DNA of 5,196 nucleotides from Verrucomicrobiales bacterium (GTDB lineage Bacteria > Verrucomicrobiota > Verrucomicrobiia > Verrucomicrobiales > SKLO01), in assembly GCA_007123195.1 (NCBI GenBank), contig SKLO01000446.1:1-5196 (forward strand), written 5' to 3'. A program made the position numbers and the translations under genes. The stretch's first letter is position 1. Each line of letters starts with the position of its first letter. The notes under the pieces are model-generated. The model did no database searches. It was not told where the DNA came from and worked only from the letters and a program-made list of their open reading frames with translations. Positions 1 to 5,196 of the stretch are shown here, piece by piece.

Positions 1-185
1 AACGACTGATGAGCAACGCAGAAGTTGGAAAAGAGGCCCGCGGAACTCGCAAGCTGAACGAGCGAAGCGAGGAAACTCCCAATTTTGGACAATTGTTTTA
101 TCCAGATATTTGCCGATCACCGCACTGGGCCAATGATACCGGCCTTGGGACTACCGCTACACCTTTGAAAGGATCGGCGGCACCG
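1..185. other. Unassigned lead-in with AT-rich block
   Basis: One plus-strand frame is open from the window edge into the sulfatase remnant. Its translation before about position 186 does not resemble a sulfatase or any protein I recognise, and a Met codon at 9 is not convincing as a gene start. Positions 81-118 are strikingly AT-rich (for example AATTTTGGACAATTG) compared with the GC-rich surroundings. This suggests a different origin, such as the edge of an inserted element or a rearrangement junction that removed the sulfatase N-terminus. No good promoter pair is seen: a TTGGAC at 85-90 lacks a convincing -10. Function unknown. Confidence 0.35.
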
Positions 186-738
186 GGATCCAGCAACGCG
201 CCGCTGCGCGGGCGCACGTCGCAGCTTTGGGAGGGAGGCGTCCGGGTGGTGGCGGCAGCGCGCTGGCCGGGGGTGATCCCGGCAGGCACCACCTGCGACC
301 GATTTCTCAGCGCACTTGAGATCGTGCCCACCCACCCTGCTTGCCGGCGTCGGCCTGCCGATCCACGAACAACGGGTGCTGGACGGCTTTGACATGCTGC
401 CCACCCTCGCGGGCGAGAGCGAACAGGAACGGGAGCTGATCGTCTGGGAGCGTCTTGGCCAGTGGGCTATCCGCCAGCGGCCATGGAACCTGGTGCAGCT
501 GCGCGACGACCGCGGCAGGCTGTTCCATCTGGAACGCGGCTCCGGCGAGGCCGAGGACCTGCGCGAGGCCGAGCCCGAGGTGGCCGAGCGACTCCTCCGC
601 GCCTACCTCGACTGGCGGCGGGAGATGGACCAAGCCGAGCCCCGCGAGCCGTTCCTCGATTTCCGAGCGGGCCGGGCCCGGGGGCCAGCGGCCCACAACC
701 AAGGGACAAAGTGCCTGAAACCGGACTGCCTACAATAG
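186..738 (+). pseudogene. Sulfatase C-terminal fragment, frameshifted (pseudogene)
   Basis: Two plus-strand frames together read as the C-terminal half of a type I (formylglycine) sulfatase, a periplasmic or secreted sulfate-ester hydrolase. The first frame carries SSNAPLRG, then LWEGGVRV and ARWPGVIPAG, then ALEIVPT (about 186-332). The second frame resumes with TLLAGVGLP, VLDGFDMLP, AIRQRPWNLVQLRD and a C-terminal EVAERLLRAYLDWRREM (about 334-630), all in family order. The frame change falls on a tandem CCCA duplication at 327-334; removing one copy restores V-P-T-L-L-A. Codon 216-218 is ACG (Thr), where the family's LRGxK motif has the Lys that contacts the substrate sulfate, one base from AAG. 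The N-terminal half with the C-x-P-x-R formylglycine motif is absent from the window. The last 13 or so codons and the TAG at 736-738 fall in repeat DNA. Sulfatase ancestry is near certain. The pseudogene status is strongly supported, unless the frameshift is an assembly error. Confidence 0.85.
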
Positions 739-752
739 GACAGACACTTTGT
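706..752. repeat. Inverted repeat / hairpin at head of repeat cluster
   Basis: ACAAAGTGCCTG (706-717) is the reverse complement of CAGACACTTTGT (741-752) except for one position (C714 against A744), so 11 of 12 bases pair across a 23-nt loop. The right arm is the first 12 bp of repeat unit 1, so a head motif is present in both orientations. That arrangement resembles paired REP sequences (REPIN) mobilised by RAYT transposases. The loop contains the TAG that ends the sulfatase remnant. There is no U-run after the stem, so a classical intrinsic terminator is not supported. Confidence 0.6.
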
Positions 753-890
753 AGAATTTCTACTTGCCGCATCCCGCGGCGGCCGAACTGGTCCCGCAGG
801 GCCACCTTGAGCCCTCCCGGAGACGGGATCTGGCTGCCTCGCGCCGCCTGACGGAACCGGTCCGCCGGCGATCCCCTTTTGACGTCATCG
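741..890 (+). repeat. Dispersed-type repeat, unit 1
   Basis: This is the first of two diverged direct copies. The 30-bp head (741-770, starting CAGACACTTTGTAGAATTTC) matches unit 2 at 28 of 30 positions. Similarity then continues in blocks: GCGGCGGCC, AGCCCTCC, a short hairpin CTCCCGGAG (814-822), GGGATC, CTGCCT, GCGCCGC, TGACGG, ATCCCC and TTGACG, ending near 890. It has no credible coding capacity. The conserved head and the retained hairpin with diverged flanks suggest a non-autonomous mobile element (REP or MITE) or a structured RNA/DNA element. I do not recognise a named family. Confidence 0.7.
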
Positions 891-903
891 CCTCCGGGGC
901 GAG

Positions 904-937
904 GCCCGCCAAAGGGTCAGGCCCGCCAAAGGGTCAG
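904..937 (+). repeat. 17-bp perfect tandem duplication between the repeat units
   Basis: GCCCGCCAAAGGGTCAG occurs twice in succession (904-920 and 921-937) with no mismatch. The last three bases of the second copy (CAG) are also the first three bases of unit 2's head. The duplication therefore lies exactly at the boundary between the two units. It may reflect replication slippage or an insertion/excision footprint, and its perfection suggests a recent event. Confidence 0.9.
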
Positions 938-1094
938 ACACTTTGTAGAATTTTTACTTGCGGCAGCTGCGGCGGCCAGGCTGGGATCGCTGGGGCCGCC
1001 CCAAGCCCTCCGCGAAGCCCTCCGCGGAGGTGGGATCGAACTGCCTGGCGCCGCTTGACGGGAACGGTCGCCAGTGGTCCCCTTGACGCCGTTG
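935..1094 (+). repeat. Dispersed-type repeat, unit 2
   Basis: This is the second copy of the repeat, starting 194 bp after unit 1, with the head at 935-964 (CAGACACTTTGTAGAATTTT). It follows unit 1 block by block but is longer because of an internal 12-bp duplication. GGGTCA at 931-936 and TGACCC at 1093-1098 form a 6-bp inverted pair at its edges, which could be element ends but is short enough to be chance. There is no coding capacity. It is separated from the next gene by about 100 bp of featureless sequence. Confidence 0.7.
1003..1030. repeat. 12-bp tandem duplication and palindrome inside unit 2
   Basis: AAGCCCTCCGCG is repeated exactly at 1003-1014 and 1015-1026. The second copy runs into CCTCCGCGGAGG (1019-1030), a perfect 12-bp palindrome. 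Unit 1 has a single corresponding block followed by a related shorter palindrome, CTCCCGGAG (814-822). A hairpin at this place is therefore kept in both units although its bases differ. Confidence 0.85.
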
Positions 1095-1198
1095 ACCCCT
1101 GACCGGTCCCGGCCACCCATCGACCATCCGTCGGCTTCCGCAGTTCCACCGGCGGCGCCATCCACCGTGGCCACCGGGCCGAACCCAAACGCCACGAC
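1095..1198 (+). other. Gene-free leader of the membrane-protein gene, nothing recognised
   Basis: About 100 GC-rich bases lie between the repeat cluster and the ATG at 1199. I see no convincing promoter: TTGACG and TTGAC words occur near 1083-1096 but lack a -10 partner. There is no clear Shine-Dalgarno sequence before the ATG (AAACGCCACGAC), and no RNA fold I would name. Confidence 0.4.
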
Positions 1199-2155
1199 AT
1201 GAACGCGTCCCAACCCCTGTCCCAGGCCGCCACCCATCACAGCTCCGCCATCTGGCTGCTGCGCATCGGCATCCTGATCCACGCGATCGGGTTGTTCGTC
1301 ACGGTGTTCGCCACCCGCCAGACCCAGTTTGGCAACTACCTGTTCCTCGGGGTGTTCGACAGCCGCCCCGGGATTGACGATCCCTACCTGACCGCGGTGC
1401 TGGTCGAGAAGATCACGGTGTCGATCTTCATGGCCCTGGTGCTGGTGGCGGTGGTCAAGCCGTGGGCTCCGCTGCTGCTGGTCATCGCCGCCTACGTGCT
1501 GGCGGAGGCGGCTCTGGGAACCCTGCAAGGCGGCTACCGCTTCAGCGAATGGACCGTTCCCGCTTCCGCGCTGCGCTGGGGGCTGCCGCTGGTGCTGGTG
1601 GTGCTGGTGGCATGGCCGCGCCTGACCTGCTGCCGACGCTGGCGCCTGCCACTGGCCGCGCAGTTGCTCGCCCTGCTGGTTGCCACCGTGTTCTTCGTCC
1701 ACGGCTACCTGGCCTGGCGGGCCGACCCGCGGTTCATCGACCTGATTCTCGGCACCGCGGTCAAGCTGCTCGATTTCCGCCCCACCGAGGCCCAGGCAGT
1801 GGACCTGTTGAAGGGCATCGCAGTGCTCGATTTCGTGGTGGCACTAGCGGCGCTGATGGCGCCGGCGGGCGCCATGTTGGCCGCCCGGGGCAAGGCCCGC
1901 AGGGCAACCGCAGGGGTCGAGGCCACAGTCGGCCGACGCCGTTGGTGGCGCCTTCTGCCGCCGGCGTTGTTCCTTTGGCTGGCGTTCTGGGGCCTGATCA
2001 CCGCACTTTCCCGCATGGTCAGTCTCGGCTACCCGGGCGGCATGTCCGAGCATCCCGAGGTGCTGCTGCGGGCATCGCACGTGTTCGGTCCGCTGGCACT
2101 TTGGGTCCTGTGCGCGCGCCTGGGGCGCGGCGATGAGTGGTCAGGTTCGGGATAA
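1199..2155 (+). CDS. Multi-pass inner-membrane protein of unknown function
   Basis: This 318-residue protein is dominated by hydrophobic segments at about residues 18-38, 73-87, 89-107, 126-141, 151-171, 207-229, 253-272 and 294-308, giving about seven or eight membrane spans. Loops are rich in Arg (for example RRWR near 146-149 and RRRWWR near 246-251), consistent with cytoplasmic loops. I do not recognise the family. The compact helices near the N-terminus loosely recall DoxX-like membrane proteins, but no diagnostic motif supports that. ATG 1199 is the most upstream start in this frame, although no good ribosome-binding site precedes it. The 3' end lies 43 bp before, or overlaps by 23 bp, the start of the double-propeller gene on the same strand, so the two are probably one operon. 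Partnership with that secreted protein is inference from position only. Existence of the gene is well supported; function is unknown. Confidence 0.8.
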   Translation: MNASQPLSQAATHHSSAIWLLRIGILIHAIGLFVTVFATRQTQFGNYLFLGVFDSRPGIDDPYLTAVLVEKITVSIFMALVLVAVVKPWAPLLLVIAAYVLAEAALGTLQGGYRFSEWTVPASALRWGLPLVLVVLVAWPRLTCCRRWRLPLAAQLLALLVATVFFVHGYLAWRADPRFIDLILGTAVKLLDFRPTEAQAVDLLKGIAVLDFVVALAALMAPAGAMLAARGKARRATAGVEATVGRRRWWRLLPPALFLWLAFWGLITALSRMVSLGYPGGMSEHPEVLLRASHVFGPLALWVLCARLGRGDEWSGSG

Positions 2156-2198
2156 GGCTGCTCCACCCCTTGGACACGAACGTTACTTGGCATTGACG

Positions 2199-4559
2199 AT
2201 GAAGCACACCAATCACCCCCCATGCCGCCGGCAGCGGCGGCCCGCCTTGGTCCGCGTTCGCGGATCAGGAATCCGGCTTGTCCTGCTGGCGTGCAGCCTG
2301 GCCGCTCTGGGCACGACCGCGCCCCCGGCCACGGCCACGGAGTCCGGAAACGCCGTCTCGAAACACCTGCCACCGGACCTGCCGGAACCGGTCAGCAGCT
2401 TCGGCGCGGTGTCGGTCGGCGATGATCTGTATGTGTTCGGCGGACATCTTGGCCGCGCGCACGCGTTCTCGCTGGCGAACACCAGCGGCGCGTTCCACCG
2501 CTGGCGCTGGGGCTCGGACGAGCAGCAATGGCAGGCGTTGCCGCCGCAGGAACCCGCCCAAAGCCCGGGCCTGGCCACCTGGCAGGGCCGGATCTATCTG
2601 GTGGGCGGCCTGCTGGCGCGCAACGCCCCGGACGAGGACAACGACCTGGTGTCGCTCGCCCGGGCGCTGGTGTTCGATCCCGAAGCCGACCGCTGGCAGG
2701 CCTTGCCCGACCTGCCGGCCGGGCGCTCAAGCCACGACGTGGTGGTGCACCAGGGTCGGTTGTTCGCCCTGGCGGGCTGGAACATGGGCGGTCGCGACGG
2801 GCGCACCCAGTGGCACGGCCGCTCGGTGATGCTGGACCTCGAGCAGGCGGAGGCCGGCGGTGAGTGGGTGGAGTTCGATCAACCGTTCCGCTCGCGCGGC
2901 TTCCAGGCGGCGGTCTGGCGCGACCAGATCTGGCTGCTCGGCGGCATGGACCAGGCAAACGAAACCTCGGCCACCCTGTGGCGGCTCGATCCGGAAACCC
3001 TCACATGGCACGAAGGATCTGAACTGCCCACCGAGGCCCCGTTCCACGCTTTCGGCGCCGGCTTGACCGCCACCGACGACGCCTTGCTGGCAGTGATCGG
3101 CGACGGCGAGGTCTGGCGCCTGACCGACCCACAGGGGGAGTGGCAATCGATGGGCGAACTGGAGCAGCCGCGCCTGTTCCCGCGGCTGGTGCACAGCCCC
3201 GACGGCCGGGTGCTGGTGCTGGGCGGCAGTGTCATGGCCGCGGGCACGGTCGACTCGGTCGAATGGTTGCCCGGCCACGGCGCCGGTTCTGACAAGGCAA
3301 CGGGCCGTGAGCCGGCCGCCGACGGAGATTCCGCCACCGCTGCCGCCGATGACCAGGCCGCCACCGGGGATGACCAAGGCAGGCTCTGGTGGCCGGACTA
3401 CCGCGGCCCGGCGCGCGACGGCGTGGTGCCGGACGACATGGACGAGTTGATCTGGCCGGAACAATGGCCCGCCGCCGGGCCGGAGGTGCGCTGGAGCGCG
3501 GAACTGGGGTCGGGATTGTCAGGCTTGACCGTCGCCGGTGAGCGGGTGATCGGCAGCGGCCATGTCGACGGGCGGGACCTGGTACGCGCGCTCGATCTGG
3601 ATACCGGTGCGGTGCTGTGGGAATTCGATCACGAAACGCCGGCCAGTCCGCACCCGATGCCGATCGTGCCGCCGGGCCCGGCGTCGACCCCGGTGGTGGA
3701 TGGCGGCCAGGTGTTCAGCCTGTCGCGCGAGGGCCGGCTGCATGTGCTGTCGCTGGATGATGGCGAACTGTTGTGGAGCACCCATCTGGTGGAGGACCAC
3801 GGCGGCGAACGACCGGTCTACGGCTACGCCGGCACGCCGTGGGTGGGCGGGAAACAGGTGTTCGTCGAGGGCGGCGGCGGGGCTTCGAACCTGTTGCTCG
3901 ACCGCCACAGCGGGGAGGTGGTGTGGCGCACCGGCGACCGTCCCGCCGGCTACGCCAGCGCGCGGGCGATCGAACACGAGGGCCGGCCGGCGTTGGTGGT
4001 GTTCAAGGGCAACGCGCTGGTGGTGCTGGACATGACCGACGGCAGCGAGCTGGCGGCGTGGCCGTGGCAGACCACTGATTACTGCAACTGCGCCACTCCG
4101 CTGGTGACCGGCGACGGGCGGTTCTTCATCGGATCCACCAACGATCGTGGCGCCGCCATGGTCGGTTGGGACGGCGACGGCGAAGCGGTGGTGCACTGGC
4201 AGGTGCCGCGGCCGGCGCTGCTGTTCAACTCCGCCACCGCCTGGGGCGACCAGTTGATCGGGTTTCACGATCGCACACGCGGCGCGTCGGGCATCCTGGT
4301 GGCCCTGGACAAGGACACCGGCGCCGAGCGCTGGACCTTCGAGGAGCTTGAGCGCGGGACCTTTGTCAGGCACGGCGACCGGCTGCTGGTGCTGACCGCC
4401 TCCGGCGAGCTGGCCAACCTGACTTTGCAACAGGACGGCGTCACCGAAACCGCACGCGCTCAGGTGCTGCCGGCCCGCTGCTGGGTGGCACCGGCGCTGG
4501 CGCCGGGCGCGGTGATCGTGCGCAACAACGACGGCCGCGCGGTGTGCCTGCAATGGTGA
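2199..4559 (+). CDS. Secreted Kelch / PQQ-like double beta-propeller protein
   Basis: From ATG 2199 the product is 786 residues. A basic N-terminus (CRRQRRP, then RVRGSGIR) precedes a hydrophobic core at 27-38 and an Ala-x-Ala site (PPATA, cleavage about 46/47), indicating Sec export. Residues about 60-358 are Kelch-like, with strand-Gly-Gly motifs YVFGG (78-82), IYLVGG (132-137), IWLLGG (244-249) and VLVLGG (338-343), and D-P-x-x-x-x-W turns such as FDPEADRW (159-166). A low-complexity Gly/Ala/Asp linker (about 360-395) leads to a PQQ-like propeller opening with WPDYRGPARDG (398-408). Its blades end in tryptophan-docking D-x-x-[TSD]-G-x-x-x-W motifs, with Trp at about 474, 526, 576, 621 and 712. 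The mature part has four Cys (629, 631, 761, 783), possible disulfides. Such propellers usually bind proteins or glycans and need not bind PQQ; no enzyme activity can be assigned. An in-frame ATG at 2133 overlaps the upstream gene but would give an over-long signal n-region. A TTG at 2247 would give a canonical 30-residue signal peptide. The start is therefore the least certain point. Confidence 0.85.
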   Translation: MKHTNHPPCRRQRRPALVRVRGSGIRLVLLACSLAALGTTAPPATATESGNAVSKHLPPDLPEPVSSFGAVSVGDDLYVFGGHLGRAHAFSLANTSGAFHRWRWGSDEQQWQALPPQEPAQSPGLATWQGRIYLVGGLLARNAPDEDNDLVSLARALVFDPEADRWQALPDLPAGRSSHDVVVHQGRLFALAGWNMGGRDGRTQWHGRSVMLDLEQAEAGGEWVEFDQPFRSRGFQAAVWRDQIWLLGGMDQANETSATLWRLDPETLTWHEGSELPTEAPFHAFGAGLTATDDALLAVIGDGEVWRLTDPQGEWQSMGELEQPRLFPRLVHSPDGRVLVLGGSVMAAGTVDSVEWLPGHGAGSDKATGREPAADGDSATAAADDQAATGDDQGRLWWPDYRGPARDGVVPDDMDELIWPEQWPAAGPEVRWSAELGSGLSGLTVAGERVIGSGHVDGRDLVRALDLDTGAVLWEFDHETPASPHPMPIVPPGPASTPVVDGGQVFSLSREGRLHVLSLDDGELLWSTHLVEDHGGERPVYGYAGTPWVGGKQVFVEGGGGASNLLLDRHSGEVVWRTGDRPAGYASARAIEHEGRPALVVFKGNALVVLDMTDGSELAAWPWQTTDYCNCATPLVTGDGRFFIGSTNDRGAAMVGWDGDGEAVVHWQVPRPALLFNSATAWGDQLIGFHDRTRGASGILVALDKDTGAERWTFEELERGTFVRHGDRLLVLTASGELANLTLQQDGVTETARAQVLPARCWVAPALAPGAVIVRNNDGRAVCLQW

Positions 4560-4569
4560 GCGAGCCCGG

Positions 4570-5196
4570 TCACTCGTCGAGCCCGCGGCGGATCAGGTAA
4601 AGCACGTGACCGGCATGGGCCTGTTCGGCGGGGTCGAGCCCGGCTTCCATCCGCTCCTCGAACAGCGTCTGCACGCGCTTGATTTCATACAAGGCCACCG
4701 AGCGCACGGCCGGTGGCACGCCGTTGTTGTTCTTGAGATTGAACAGGTGGCCGACAAAATCGACCTGCAGATTCTGGCGGAAGCTGTTGGTCGCCGCCTG
4801 CGGATCCTCGTCGACGACGGCCGAGGTGAGGTCGGACATCATCTCGCTGAGGCTGTATTCGTTGCCATACAGCTGGGTGTCGAGAATGCGGCGCTGGGTG
4901 TTGGGGTGCAGCAGGTGGGACAGCAGCCCGTTCTGGATCCGCAGCACGCGGTCGTGCAGCTTCGGGTCCTCGCCGTCGGCGTCGAAATCCCAGCCGCGCC
5001 GCTGGGCCTGCAGGTGCTGCAGCAGCTCGGGCGACACCTCGAACGCGTCCGGGGCGAAGGCGTGCTCCGCCAGCACCGCCATGGCGCGCCGCTGGTCCTC
5101 GGCCGGCACCGGCCGCAGCGGACGCGTGTCCTCGTCCTGACCGACCACCAATCGTTCGACATAGACGCCGCCGACATAGCGGCTGACCGGGTGCAG
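4570..5196 (-). CDS. Zinc-dependent metalloprotease, DUF5117/DUF4953 type (C-terminal part)
   Basis: The minus-strand frame is open from the window edge to a TGA at 4570-4572, giving 208 C-terminal residues; the start lies outside. It begins HPVSRYVGGVYVERL, followed by RPVPAEDQRRAMAVLAEHAF, APDAFEVSPELL, HDRVLRIQNGLLSHLLHP, RILDTQLYGNEYSL, SEMMSDLTSAVVDED and a helical tail ending YLIRRGLDE. This order matches the C-terminal region of large exported zinc metalloproteases with DUF5117, a HExxH catalytic domain and DUF4953, usually about 800-900 residues. The catalytic motif would be upstream and is not visible, so activity cannot be judged here. The gene converges with the propeller gene, with only 10 bp between stops; I see no strong bidirectional terminator. 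A TTG at 5149-5151 is an internal Leu codon, not the start, because the frame and the homology continue through it. Confidence 0.85.
   Translation of the reverse strand: MHPVSRYVGGVYVERLVVGQDEDTRPLRPVPAEDQRRAMAVLAEHAFAPDAFEVSPELLQHLQAQRRGWDFDADGEDPKLHDRVLRIQNGLLSHLLHPNTQRRILDTQLYGNEYSLSEMMSDLTSAVVDEDPQAATNSFRQNLQVDFVGHLFNLKNNNGVPPAVRSVALYEIKRVQTLFEERMEAGLDPAEQAHAGHVLYLIRRGLDE

Noticed and set aside
946..951. TAGAAT in unit 2 (and at 752-757 in unit 1) as a promoter -10 box
   Set aside because: It matches the consensus at 5 of 6 bases, but there is no -35-like hexamer at 16-18 bp upstream in either copy.
741..1094. CRISPR array
   Set aside because: There are only two copies, with a 194-bp period and similarity extending through the would-be spacer, so this is not a repeat-spacer pattern.
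917..1702. Long minus-strand open frame (261 codons) covering the repeats and half of the membrane-protein gene
   Set aside because: Its translation is Gln/His/Gly-rich low complexity, typical of the antisense of a GC-rich gene, and it crosses non-coding repeats. The plus-strand frame has coherent membrane segments.
2229..2262. Twin-arginine (Tat) signal in the basic N-terminus of the double-propeller protein
   Set aside because: Arg pairs occur (CRRQRRP), but the S/T-R-R-x-F-L-K pattern is not met and the Arg pairs are far from the hydrophobic core.
2283..2300. Lipoprotein lipobox (L-L-A-C) in the signal peptide of the double-propeller protein
   Set aside because: The Cys lies in the middle of the hydrophobic core with too few hydrophobic residues before it, and a good Ala-x-Ala site follows. 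A signal peptidase I substrate is more likely.
3519..4553. Minus-strand open frame of 344 codons opposite the PQQ-like propeller
   Set aside because: It is His/Gln/Ala-rich with no recognisable motif, while the plus strand shows regular propeller blades. It is an antisense shadow caused by high GC.
4555..4580. Bidirectional terminator between the convergent stops
   Set aside because: Only a 4-bp CGAG/CTCG stem is visible, without a T-run on either strand.

Overview
The window is GC-rich chromosomal DNA, apparently bacterial. The two main genes have coding-like sequence, and both encode proteins expected in or beyond the inner membrane. A zinc-metalloprotease of the DUF5117/DUF4953 type, a PQQ-like beta-propeller that opens with a W-P-x-[WY]-R-G-P-x-R-D-G motif, and a sulfatase remnant fit a high-GC Gram-negative. 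A Xanthomonadales/Wenzhouxiangella-like gammaproteobacterium is my best guess. A planctomycete or similar heterotroph also carries sulfatases and propellers and cannot be excluded. No rRNA, tRNA, CRISPR array or intact transposase gene is visible.

Layout. Positions 1-185 hold an unexplained lead-in with a conspicuous AT-rich block (about 81-118). Positions 186-738 hold the C-terminal half of a sulfatase gene. It is broken by a 4-bp tandem duplication (CCCA, 327-334) and has Thr where the family has its sulfate-contacting Lys, so it is a decaying pseudogene. Positions 700-1100 are a gene-free repeat cluster. Two diverged copies of a roughly 150-160 bp unit (741-890 and 935-1094) share a near-identical 30-bp head. 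An inverted copy of the head's first 12 bp lies just upstream and can form a hairpin. A 17-bp tandem duplication joins the units, and a 12-bp tandem duplication plus a perfect palindrome lies inside unit 2. This looks like a REP/MITE-like non-autonomous element family. Its insertion also supplies the present stop codon of the sulfatase remnant.

Downstream is a probable two-gene plus-strand operon. The first gene (1199-2155) encodes an unrecognised protein with about seven membrane spans. The second (start taken at 2199, end 4559) encodes a secreted protein in which a Kelch-type propeller is fused through an Asp/Ala/Gly linker to a PQQ-like propeller. Ten bases after it, on the opposite strand and convergent, is the C-terminal 208 residues of a DUF4953-type zinc metalloprotease whose catalytic part lies beyond the window.

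How they may work together: the membrane protein and the double propeller are likely co-expressed and could form an inner-membrane/periplasmic pair. No enzymatic activity can be assigned to either from sequence. The sulfatase remnant may once have belonged to the same neighbourhood, but the repeat cluster now separates it from the operon.
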